Of a DNA stretch of 20,615 bases, positions 11,807-19,736 are shown one piece after another. This DNA comes from an uncultured Oscillospiraceae bacterium (GTDB lineage: Bacteria; Bacillota; Clostridia; Oscillospirales; Acutalibacteraceae). The notes beneath the pieces were generated by a model, which did not search any database, had not been told where the DNA came from, and was given only the letters and a program-made list of their open reading frames with translations. The stretch covers positions 59,754 through 80,368 of the forward strand of contig CAJUSM010000003.1 of NCBI GenBank assembly GCA_910588935.1, read 5' to 3'. Each line of letters opens with the position of its first letter. Position 1 is the first letter of the stretch. The translations under genes were made by a program, and so were the position numbers.

Positions 11807-13216
11807 ATGGAGACAATAGACAGGCGCTTGGCCAAAATTGTGCCCAGTCAAAGACAGTTCGTTTTTCAGCAGACCGAGTTTTATGCTTTTATCCACTTTA
11901 CAGTAAACACTTTTACAGGAAAGGAGTGGGGGGACGGCAAAGAAAAGCCGGAAATTTTTTATCCCCAAGCCTTGAACGCAGAACAATGGGTAAACGCGGT
12001 GAAATCTGCTGGCATGAAGGGGTTAATCCTAACCTGTAAGCACCACGATGGATTCTGCCTATGGCCCAGCCAGTATACCGCTCATTCTGTGGCGGCCAGC
12101 CCTTATAGAGAGGGTAGAGGAGATATTGTTCAAGAGGTGGCTGAGGCCTGCCGGAAAGGGAGAATCAAGTTCGGCGTATACCTTTCCCCTTGGGACAGGA
12201 ACCATCCCAGCTACGGAACTGGCCAGGCGTACAACGACTATTTTGTGAACCAGCTTACAGAGCTGCTCACTGGCTATGGTGAAGTATTTGCGGTTTGGTT
12301 TGACGGCGCCTGCGGCGAGGGCGCCAATGGCAAGCGGCAGGCATACGATTGGAATCGTTATTATCAAGTAATCAGAAAGCTTCAGCCCAATGCCTGCATC
12401 AATGTATGCGGTCCGGATATCCGTTGGTGTGGGAACGAGGGCGGGAATACCCGAGAGTCAGAATGGAGCGTAGTGCCCCGTAGAGCCAGGGACACAGAGA
12501 AAATAGCCGAAAACAGCCAGCAGGGCGATAACATAGAATTCCGCTGCCGAAAAATGAGAGCCTCTGACCGCGATTTGGGAAGCCGGGCCATGCTGGAGGG
12601 CGAGAAGGAGCTGATCTGGTACCCGGCAGAGGTGAATACTTCTATCCGTCCCGGCTGGTTTTACCACCAGGAGGAGGATGGGCAGGTGAAATCTTTAGAA
12701 GAGCTGTTCGATATTTACCTGCGCTCTGTAGGGGGCAACGCCAGCTTTTTGCTGAATATCCCGCCGGATAAAAACGGTTTAATCCACCCCAATGACGAAG
12801 CTAGGCTGAAGGAATTGGGCACATTGATCCAAAGCGCTTTTTCCCATAACCTGCTGGGTCAGGGGAAAGCTGCCGTTGACTGTTGGAAACCAGGGCATGG
12901 AATCCAAAGTGCTTTTTCAGATTCCTATGAGAGTTGGTTTCAAACGCCGGAGCACAAGGCTTCTTGTGAAATTACAATAAACTTCCCCCAGACAACGCCA
13001 GTTACCTTTGTAGTGCTAAAGGAATACATTTTGGATAGCCAGAGAATCGAAAGGTTCAGTATCTGGAATGAGGGCCACGAGCTGTTGTACAGGGGTACAA
13101 CGGTAGGCTATAAGAAAATTGTATCACTGCCTCAAAAGCCCCAAGTCCGTACTTTGCGCATCTGCATCGAGGACTCCAGGGTATATCCAACCTTGGCTTT
13201 TCTGGGTATTTATTGA
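11807..13216 (+). CDS. GH29 alpha-L-fucosidase, cytoplasmic
   Basis: The 469-residue protein shows the GH29 pattern: FYAFIHFTVNTFTGKEWG, the substrate-pocket CKHHDGFCLWPS (77-88), FGVYLSPWDRN (122-132), and VWFDGACGEG with the likely nucleophile Asp166. The C-terminal 120 residues look like a beta-rich F5/8-type carbohydrate-binding module. There is no signal peptide, so it should act in the cytoplasm on imported fucosylated sugars. ATG 11807 is chosen over the in-frame start at 11777 because CGGAGGA precedes it and the upstream start overlaps the transcription start. The catalytic acid/base is not assigned. The nearby ABC importer is a plausible substrate supplier. It converges with the histidine kinase gene, with only five bases between them. 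Confidence 0.93.
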   Translation: METIDRRLAKIVPSQRQFVFQQTEFYAFIHFTVNTFTGKEWGDGKEKPEIFYPQALNAEQWVNAVKSAGMKGLILTCKHHDGFCLWPSQYTAHSVAASPYREGRGDIVQEVAEACRKGRIKFGVYLSPWDRNHPSYGTGQAYNDYFVNQLTELLTGYGEVFAVWFDGACGEGANGKRQAYDWNRYYQVIRKLQPNACINVCGPDIRWCGNEGGNTRESEWSVVPRRARDTEKIAENSQQGDNIEFRCRKMRASDRDLGSRAMLEGEKELIWYPAEVNTSIRPGWFYHQEEDGQVKSLEELFDIYLRSVGGNASFLLNIPPDKNGLIHPNDEARLKELGTLIQSAFSHNLLGQGKAAVDCWKPGHGIQSAFSDSYESWFQTPEHKASCEITINFPQTTPVTFVVLKEYILDSQRIERFSIWNEGHELLYRGTTVGYKKIVSLPQKPQVRTLRICIEDSRVYPTLAFLGIY

Positions 13217-13221
13217 GTAAG

Positions 13222-14520
13222 CTATAGAACCAGTTTAAAGCAAGCGCCGCCTCCGGGGGTGTCTTCTACCCACAGCTTTCCCCGATGGAGCAAAGCGATT
13301 TCTTGTGCTACGCATAGTCCCAGCCCAAAATGTTCCCGGTCCTGCCGGGAAGGGTCAGCCCGGTAAAAGCGCTGAAAGATCAAAGGCTTTTCCCGGTCAG
13401 GGATTCCCGGCCCATTGTCCTGTACGGTAAACATCATCTGCCCTCCGCCTAGCTGTGATAGGATCAACTCCACCTTTCCTCCGCAAGGGGTGTAACTGAG
13501 TGCATTGCTGATTAGGGCAGACACAGCCTGTTCTATCCGGTCACCGTCACACTGGGTGGGGGGAATGCCTTCTTCGGGCAAGGCAATGGTCAATTGGACC
13601 TGTTTTTCATAAGCGGGCCGGCTATACTTTTCATACAGATTAAGGGCTAGGGTGTCCAGCTCTGTGGGCCTCTGGCATATGCTCCAGGAATGGCTGTCGG
13701 CATTGGCCAAAGCCAGCAGGTCGTCAATCAGCCGGGCCATTCGGTTGCCCTCGGCTCGAATGGTTTCCTGAAATTGCCTGCGCTCTTGAGGGTCTGCCTT
13801 TTCCATGGCAGAAAGGTTGGAGAGCATTACGGCCAAAGGAGAGCGGAGCTCATGAGAGGCTGCCGATACAAACTGCACTTGCTTTTCTCGGCTTTCTTTT
13901 AGGGGCACCAGCATCCTTTTAGTGAAGAACCAGGCAAAAACCAGCAGCATAGCAATTCCTACCAGATCAATGCCGGCAAATAGCAGGCGCTGCATAGCAA
14001 ACTGGTGGTTTTGGGCAGCCAAAGACAGCATTACTACCGCACCCAAGCTGCCCTCTCCCCGGGGAAACAGGAGGGTGGCGGCAAAATACTGCCCCTCCTC
14101 TGAATCTTGCAGGAGAAATTCCCGGTGTTCCGGAAAAACGCGGTTGCTGCGCTGGGAAAAAATATCCAGCGAGTACTGCTGGGCAGCGGTTTCAATTGCC
14201 AGCTGGCAGAGAGATTCTCGGTTTGTAGCAGCCTTATCCTGGGCCTGAAATAGAGAGTTGTGAAGCAGTGGGCTGCCATTATCGTACAGGTTTAGGATAT
14301 ATCGCCCGTTTCCCATCTCTGTCAGCCATTGGTGGCCGATTGTTTTCTGGCTTGACAAGCGAACTATGATGGAATTTACGTCATTGAGAAAGGATTGGCG
14401 CAGGGTTTCCCGCATGGATTTTTCTGAAAGGAACAGGCAGAGTACAGTCATAATCACCAGGATACTCCCAGTAACCAATGTACAGAACAGCGTCATCTGG
14501 CGATGCAGCCGGTGAAACAT
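13222..14520 (-). CDS. Membrane sensor histidine kinase (HisKA/HATPase type)
   Basis: The 432-residue protein has a membrane segment at about 10-31, an extracellular sensor region of about 145 residues, a second membrane segment at about 180-200, and a short linker. The phosphoacceptor His223 lies in SHELRSPL. The ATPase domain shows the N box (ALISNALSYTP), G1 (DNGPGIP), the F box (FQRFYRAD) and G2 (GLGLC). It autophosphorylates and passes phosphate to the OmpR-type regulator encoded four bases upstream. The sensor region has no motif I recognise, so the signal is unknown. A role in sensing sugar or mucin products is inferred only from the neighbouring fucosidase and transporter genes. Confidence 0.95.
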   Translation of the reverse strand: MFHRLHRQMTLFCTLVTGSILVIMTVLCLFLSEKSMRETLRQSFLNDVNSIIVRLSSQKTIGHQWLTEMGNGRYILNLYDNGSPLLHNSLFQAQDKAATNRESLCQLAIETAAQQYSLDIFSQRSNRVFPEHREFLLQDSEEGQYFAATLLFPRGEGSLGAVVMLSLAAQNHQFAMQRLLFAGIDLVGIAMLLVFAWFFTKRMLVPLKESREKQVQFVSAASHELRSPLAVMLSNLSAMEKADPQERRQFQETIRAEGNRMARLIDDLLALANADSHSWSICQRPTELDTLALNLYEKYSRPAYEKQVQLTIALPEEGIPPTQCDGDRIEQAVSALISNALSYTPCGGKVELILSQLGGGQMMFTVQDNGPGIPDREKPLIFQRFYRADPSRQDREHFGLGLCVAQEIALLHRGKLWVEDTPGGGACFKLVL

Positions 14521-14524
14521 CCTC

Positions 14525-15199
14525 TTATCCCCTTTCTAGCCGGTAGCCCACGCCTCGCTGGGTGGTTACCTTTAACGTGCTTTTTACAAACCGTATCCGG
14601 CGGCGCAGAAAATGGATATAATTATCCAGATTTCCAGCCTCTACGTCGGCGTCTGGCCCCCATACCCGTACAATTAGTGTTTCTCTGGGCAAAGTCTGGC
14701 CAGGGTTCCGTAGAAAAGCCTCCATCAGCTCGGCCTCACGCTTTGAAAGCTCACAGCTGCCGCCAGGGCCCTTTAAAAGTTTTCCATTGGGCTCCATCTG
14801 CAGGTCGCCAAAGGAAAAAGTTAGGCTCTCCTCCCAGGTTCTGGGCCGCCGGTTAACACACCGTATGCGGGCCAAAATCTCTTCAAAAGCAAAGGGCTTT
14901 ACAACATAGTCATCAGCCCCGGCGTCTAGCCCCTGTATTTTATCCCCAAGACTGCCTAAGGCAGTGAGAAGGATAATCGGGACGTTTTTTCCCCGGGTGC
15001 GCAGTTCCTTTAGCAGCGTTACCCCATCTATGCCAGGGAGCATCCGGTCTAAAAGCACTACGTCATATACTGCCTCTAAAGCATAGTGCAGGCCGTCGTC
15101 CCCATTATTGCAAAGGTCTACCGCGAATCCCTCTTTTTCCAGCTGAAATTTTAGGGATTTAGCCAGCATCGGCTCATCTTCTACCAATAGTATCCGCAT
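14525..15199 (-). CDS. OmpR/PhoB-family response regulator
   Basis: The 224-residue regulator has a complete receiver: acidic pair in LVEDEP, phosphorylated Asp51 in VVLLDRMLPG, Thr79 in LLTAL and Lys101 in VVKPFAF. A C-terminal winged-helix domain follows, with ELSKREAELMEAFLRNPG and TTQRGVGYRLE. ATG 15199 starts at the usual MRILLVEDE and is preceded by AAAGGA; an upstream in-frame ATG at 15226 lies just past the promoter -10 and has no ribosome-binding site. The gene is followed by its kinase with a four-base gap. It is divergent from the ABC operon, making that operon a candidate target. Binding sites are unproven. Confidence 0.95.
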   Translation of the reverse strand: MRILLVEDEPMLAKSLKFQLEKEGFAVDLCNNGDDGLHYALEAVYDVVLLDRMLPGIDGVTLLKELRTRGKNVPIILLTALGSLGDKIQGLDAGADDYVVKPFAFEEILARIRCVNRRPRTWEESLTFSFGDLQMEPNGKLLKGPGGSCELSKREAELMEAFLRNPGQTLPRETLIVRVWGPDADVEAGNLDNYIHFLRRRIRFVKSTLKVTTQRGVGYRLERG

Positions 15200-15233
15200 A
15201 GCTCTCGTTCCTTTCCCGCCTTTCATGCACTAT

Positions 15234-15261
15234 ATTGTAGCATATTTTTCGAATTTTGCAA
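15234..15261 (-). promoter_or_regulatory. Promoter of the two-component operon
   Basis: On the minus strand TTGCAA (15261-15256) and TACAAT (15239-15234) are separated by 16 bp. The expected start near 15227 gives a leader of about 28 nt to ATG 15199. Confidence 0.65.
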
Positions 15262-15366
15262 ATGCGGGCCATAAGGAAAGCCAGCGTTACACTTACAGTG
15301 AATGCGGAAAACAAATAGAATAATATTTCCAAAAAAGATGTCTTTTTTGAAGCTTTTTAGAGATTA

Positions 15367-15405
15367 TTTAAAGAAATATCCGGTATCATATCATCATAAA
15401 CCGGA
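15367..15405 (+). promoter_or_regulatory. Candidate promoter of the sugar ABC operon with overlapping inverted repeat
   Basis: TTTAAA (15367-15372) and TATCAT (15389-15394) are spaced by 16 bp and could be -35 and -10 elements. An exact inverted repeat TCCGGT (15379-15384) / ACCGGA (15400-15405) spans the -10 with a 15-bp gap, a possible operator. The rest of the intergenic stretch 15227-15418 holds the divergent promoter and no coding frame I can support. Confidence 0.45.
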
Positions 15406-15418
15406 AAGGGTGATATGA

Positions 15419-17911
15419 ATGAAAGGACAAAGATTACGTCGAACCTTGCAAAGTGCTTTGGCCCTGCTTTTATGCGCGGCGCTTATGTTTTCTGTAGCCG
15501 GATGCAGCCAGGAAAAACCAGGAAACAGCAATGCAGGGGATTCTCAGACCGGGGAAAGTTCCATATCTGGTCTGGAGGAGACCGGCTCCTCTGGTAAGGG
15601 CTACTATGTGGAAACCAAGCTGACCATGCCGGAAATGGAGGGCTATGTTTGGAACCTAGATTTGGTGGACAGCGTAATGTATATCCAGGGGGGCGGAGGT
15701 TGCCAGAAGTCGGAGGACGATGGGAAAACCTGGACGGAATATAAGCTAGAATCTCCTCTGGCAGACCAGATTGAGGCGGAGGGATTCAGTAGGAGAGAGA
15801 TCATCTTTTCTGCCGATGGACGCAAAATTATCCCCCTATCGAAGACTGTGGATTATGATGGCGGCTTTTATTCAATCCAGCGTAATGTGGTTGTGGAGAA
15901 GGACGGCACTGAGAGGGAGCTGGTGGTCAAGCTGCCGGTGGGAGAGTTCACCGCCATGCCTGGTGAGCTGGACAGCGCCCCCGCGGTCCCTAAGGATGCC
16001 GGGGACTATGCCACCCTTCTGAACGACCTAACCTTCCTGCCCGATGGCAGTTTGGTAGGGAAGGGGCTCTCTGAGACTGTATATCATGTGGATATGGAAA
16101 CCGGAGAGGTTTTGCATACCATTGAAACCTCGGAGAATTTTCAGTATACCGATTGGATTACAGGCATTGCCACTACCCCCACTACCCTGCTGCTCATCAG
16201 TTCAGCCCGGGGACGGATGATCGACCTGGAAACCTGGGAGGAGAGAACCGATGGCCAGACCCTAGACGAGTTCCTATTGGGGAATGGAGAGATTCAAGAG
16301 GACGGATTGGTGACATATCCCGGCGGCAATGAGCCAAGACGCTTTTTAGAACTGTTTTCGGACGGGAAGGAGGAGGCTTTTTATCTGTTGGATTCCAACG
16401 GTATTTACCGGTACATCCCTGGCGGAGCCAGCATTGAGGAGATTGTGGACGGCGCCCTCACTACCTTTTCCCTGCAGGACATCACCTGCCAAGACTTTAT
16501 AAAGACAGAAAACAATGGTTTCCGGGTGCTGGCCGCTACTATGGTTCCAGGCGATCACACCTCGGTGCCGGAATACTCGATTTTGGGCTACGATTTCGAC
16601 CCGAACGCGGAGAGAAAAGAAACGGAAGAGCTGAAAATTTACGTCCTGCAGCCGGCCAATGATTACCTGAATCAGGCAGCCGCGGTGTTCCGGAAAAACC
16701 AGGGCAATGTGGTGGTCACCATAGAAGCGGGAATCGACCCCGATGCCGGGCCGGTTAACTTTTCTGACGCCTTGCGGCAGCTGAACACCAATATTATGGC
16801 TGGCAATGGGCCAGATGTAATTCTGCTGGACATGATGCCGATCGATACTTACCGGAACAAAGGCCTGCTGGTGGATCTTTCCGATGTGGTGGAGCAGGTG
16901 GCAGCAGAAAACGAGCTGCTGCGGAATATTACCGACGCTTATGAAAAGGACGGGACAATCTGCGCGGTGCCTACCTCCTTTACCATGCCCATAGTGGTGG
17001 GGCCAGAAGAGAGCCTGAACAAGATCACCGGTATGGAAAGCCTGGTTCAGATCGTGGAAGACCTGCGGAAGGCCGAACCGGATATCAAGTCTATTACCGG
17101 TTACCGGATGACTGGCGAGGTAATGGGCAGCACACAGGGAATGGCAATCCCCACATGGATTCAGGAAGACGGGACAGTGGACTGGACGCTGGTAGAAAAA
17201 TACTATGATCAGGTAAAATTGATCTGCGACGCGGACAGCAATACCCAGACCGAAGGTATTCGGGGTTCCGGCACAGAGGACGATCCCTTTAAAATCGAAG
17301 GGTATATCTACGATGACCTTGCCATTGGCCAGGCCGTGCTGGAAAAGGAATCTGCCCTGGAGCTGCGGCAAATGCGAACCGTGCTTGGCCTGCCCAGCAT
17401 GTGCAATGCCATAGACAAGGGCCTTACATATAAGGTGCTGGAGGACGATGGCACCTGTGGGTTTACCCCCAGCTATATTTTGGGAATCAGCGCAAAAAGC
17501 GAGAAGATTGACCTGGCAAAGGAATTTGTGAAGATGCTGCTGGGAGAAGAAATGCAGAGCTTTGGCCTAAAATCCAGCAGTTGGAACGGCTCGTCCCTGG
17601 ATCTGCCGGTAAACTTCGGCGTAGTGCGGGAGTACTTTGCCGGGAAAGAGGGCGAGGCTTTTCAGTATGACACCTTTGTAGGCGACGATTTCCAGAAAGT
17701 TTCGTTGGATAGGCGCAACCCTACCTTGGAGGAGTTGGAAAGCTTTTTGGCCATGACCCAAAAGCTGAATGCTGTCCTCCCCACACAGGATGTCATGATT
17801 AACAACGCACTCCTGCCCCAGTGTGCCCTATATGTTATAGGCGAGCAGACTAAGGAGGAATCCTTGAAAAAGGCCAAGGAAGAGATCGAGCTGTATTTGG
17901 CGGAATCATGA
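15419..17911 (+). CDS. Lipoprotein with N-terminal propeller-like region fused to a family-1 solute-binding domain
   Basis: The 830-residue protein starts with a lipoprotein signal: basic MKGQRLRRT, a hydrophobic core, and lipobox SVAGC with Cys29. A Ser/Gly-rich linker runs to about residue 55. Residues 55-395 look beta-rich, with an Asp-box-like KSEDDGKTWTEY and other sensor-like strands. From about 402, LKIYVLQPANDYLNQAAAVF, GNGPDVILLDMMP and CAVPTSFTMPIVVG mark an extracellular sugar-binding domain of the family-1 type. Usual binding proteins are 400-550 residues, so this one carries an extra domain. GGAAAGGG precedes the ATG by eight bases. It overlaps the first permease by four bases. 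Sugar specificity is unknown. Confidence 0.88.
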   Translation: MKGQRLRRTLQSALALLLCAALMFSVAGCSQEKPGNSNAGDSQTGESSISGLEETGSSGKGYYVETKLTMPEMEGYVWNLDLVDSVMYIQGGGGCQKSEDDGKTWTEYKLESPLADQIEAEGFSRREIIFSADGRKIIPLSKTVDYDGGFYSIQRNVVVEKDGTERELVVKLPVGEFTAMPGELDSAPAVPKDAGDYATLLNDLTFLPDGSLVGKGLSETVYHVDMETGEVLHTIETSENFQYTDWITGIATTPTTLLLISSARGRMIDLETWEERTDGQTLDEFLLGNGEIQEDGLVTYPGGNEPRRFLELFSDGKEEAFYLLDSNGIYRYIPGGASIEEIVDGALTTFSLQDITCQDFIKTENNGFRVLAATMVPGDHTSVPEYSILGYDFDPNAERKETEELKIYVLQPANDYLNQAAAVFRKNQGNVVVTIEAGIDPDAGPVNFSDALRQLNTNIMAGNGPDVILLDMMPIDTYRNKGLLVDLSDVVEQVAAENELLRNITDAYEKDGTICAVPTSFTMPIVVGPEESLNKITGMESLVQIVEDLRKAEPDIKSITGYRMTGEVMGSTQGMAIPTWIQEDGTVDWTLVEKYYDQVKLICDADSNTQTEGIRGSGTEDDPFKIEGYIYDDLAIGQAVLEKESALELRQMRTVLGLPSMCNAIDKGLTYKVLEDDGTCGFTPSYILGISAKSEKIDLAKEFVKMLLGEEMQSFGLKSSSWNGSSLDLPVNFGVVREYFAGKEGEAFQYDTFVGDDFQKVSLDRRNPTLEELESFLAMTQKLNAVLPTQDVMINNALLPQCALYVIGEQTKEESLKKAKEEIELYLAES

Positions 17912-18756
17912 GAAAAAGACGAAAAAAGCAGGAGCTTACCGGGCTGCTTTTTGTGCTGCCAAGTTTGGTGGGGGTGCTGGCCTTTGTGCTGGCGCCCTTT
18001 GCCGATGTGATCAGGCGCTCCTTTGCTAGTGCCATTACAGAGGAATGGGTGGGACTAAAGAATTACCAGGATGTGCTGGTAAACAATGCTTTCCGCTTGG
18101 CCTGCTGGAACACCTTTCGCTTTTCCGTTATCTGCCTGCCAGCGCTGCTGGGGATATCCCTGCTCATTGGGGTGCTGCTGCAGGAAAAGACCCGGGCCGG
18201 CGAGGCCATAAAGACGGCGTTTCTGTTCCCTATGGCTATACCGGTCGCCAGTGTGGTGCTGGTGTGGCGTACCTTATTTGAAAAGCAGGGCTTGCTCAAT
18301 GGAATTTGGAACGGGCTGGGGCTGTCCCCGGTGGAGTGGATGGATAGCCCCACAGCCTTTTGGGTGCTGGTGGGCAGCTATCTGTGGAAAAATCTAGGCT
18401 ATGATATTGTGCTGTGGATGGCTGGACTTTCCGGTATTTCCAGCGCGATTTACGAGGCAGCGCGAATTGATGGAGCAGGGGAGTGGACCATTTTCCGTCG
18501 CATTACCCTGCCCTGCCTGCTGCCCACGCTGTTTACAGTGTCGGTGCTGTCCATTTTAAACTCTTTCAAGGTGTTCCGAGAGGCCTACCTGGTGGCCGGG
18601 GATTATCCCCACAGGAGTATGTATCTTCTCCAGCATTTGTTCAATAACTGGTTTCGGGATCTCTCCTTTGATCGGATGGCCGCGGGGGCTGTACTGGTGT
18701 GCCTGGTTATTCTTTGCCTCATCGGCATCATGCGTAGGGGATTTGACAAGGAATAG
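17908..18756 (+). CDS. ABC sugar transporter permease, MalF/UgpA type
   Basis: The 282-residue membrane protein has about six spanning segments and the inner-membrane EAA loop EAARIDGAGEWTIFRRITLP, which contacts the ATPase subunit. It starts at the ATGA overlapping the binding-protein stop, indicating translational coupling. It begins with a highly basic MRKRRKKQ. It would pair with the second permease encoded 43 bp downstream to form the channel of a carbohydrate-uptake (CUT1-type) transporter. No ATP-binding subunit gene is seen in the window; such systems often share one ATPase encoded elsewhere. Confidence 0.93.
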   Translation: MRKRRKKQELTGLLFVLPSLVGVLAFVLAPFADVIRRSFASAITEEWVGLKNYQDVLVNNAFRLACWNTFRFSVICLPALLGISLLIGVLLQEKTRAGEAIKTAFLFPMAIPVASVVLVWRTLFEKQGLLNGIWNGLGLSPVEWMDSPTAFWVLVGSYLWKNLGYDIVLWMAGLSGISSAIYEAARIDGAGEWTIFRRITLPCLLPTLFTVSVLSILNSFKVFREAYLVAGDYPHRSMYLLQHLFNNWFRDLSFDRMAAGAVLVCLVILCLIGIMRRGFDKE

Positions 18757-18799
18757 GCATGCAAGCATAATCAAAACGAAAAAGGAGAGGGGTGGAAAA

Positions 18800-19648
18800 A
18801 TGAAGCTGAGCCAATTAATTACCATGGCCCTGCTGGGGGCCCTAGCGGTGTTGGTATGCAGCCCGGTGGCTTTCTTGCTTTCCGGCGCTCTGATGGATGG
18901 GGGAGAACTGCGGCAGCACCTGGGCCCAGTGTTAATGGATAGCCAGAAAGCCTTTGCGGACTGGAGCCTGCTGCCCAACCACCCAAGCCTGCGGCCTGCG
19001 GTAGAGCTGCTGCTGGATTCTCCTGAGTTTTTTCACATGTTTTGGAATTCTGTGGGGATTACAGTGGGAATTTTGGCCGGACAGCTGCTGGTGGGCGCCC
19101 CGGCGGCTTGGGGATTTGCTAGGTACCATTTTCCACTGCGAGGCCCCTTGTTTACCCTGTATCTCATTCTAATGCTCATGCCGTTCCAGGTAACCATGCT
19201 CTCTAGCTTTCTGGCACTGGAGCGAATGGGAATTAATGATACCCTGGGGGCGGTAATTTTGCCTTCGGCGTTCTCTACCTTTCCTGTATTTATTATGTAC
19301 CGCTTTTTCCGGGGAATTCCCGGGCCGATTATTGAATCGGCCTTGCTGGACGCCCAGGGGCCTTTGCAGGTTTTTTGGTATATAGGAGTGCCCCTAGGTT
19401 CTCCGGGCATTGTTTCCGCCATGGTGTTAGGATTTTTAGAGAGCTGGAATCTCATTGAACAGCCTATGGCATTTTTAAAAAACAAAACCCTGTGGCCTCT
19501 GTCCCTATATCTTCCCAACATTGGGCTGGAAAATGCTGGACCGGCGTTTGCCGGGGCAGTTGTTACGCTGATACCGGCTTTTCTAGTGTTCCTTAGTGGC
19601 AGGGACTATCTAGAGCAGGGAATTGTGGCTTCGGCTGTAAAGGAGTAG
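18800..19648 (+). CDS. ABC sugar transporter permease, MalG/UgpE type
   Basis: The 282-residue protein has about six membrane segments, including an N-terminal one at about 5-26 and FTLYLILMLMPFQVTMLSSF. An EAA-like loop is seen as ESALLDAQGPLQVFWYIGVP; its first residues depart from the usual EAAxxDG by Ser and Leu and lack the Gly after Asp. ATG 18800 is preceded by AAAGGAGAGGGG, which decides the start over the in-frame ATG at 18668 inside the upstream permease gene. It completes the permease pair. Both permeases and the lipoprotein probably import one oligosaccharide class. Confidence 0.92.
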   Translation: MKLSQLITMALLGALAVLVCSPVAFLLSGALMDGGELRQHLGPVLMDSQKAFADWSLLPNHPSLRPAVELLLDSPEFFHMFWNSVGITVGILAGQLLVGAPAAWGFARYHFPLRGPLFTLYLILMLMPFQVTMLSSFLALERMGINDTLGAVILPSAFSTFPVFIMYRFFRGIPGPIIESALLDAQGPLQVFWYIGVPLGSPGIVSAMVLGFLESWNLIEQPMAFLKNKTLWPLSLYLPNIGLENAGPAFAGAVVTLIPAFLVFLSGRDYLEQGIVASAVKE

Positions 19649-19736
19649 AACCTGTACCAAGCGCTCTGCCTGCACAGGCTTTGTCCGGTGAAGGCGCAGA
19701 CGATCAAAAATTGCACAGATAGAGAGGATATCCACA

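Noticed and set aside
16346..17371. 341-residue minus-strand open frame opposite the lipoprotein gene
   Set aside because: It is antisense to a clear coding region, has no ribosome-binding site or family motif, and is His/Gln-rich as expected for a shadow.
19668..19679. Terminator between the second permease and the membrane-fusion gene
   Set aside because: GCCT/AGGC gives only a 4-bp stem and TTTG is not a convincing T-run.
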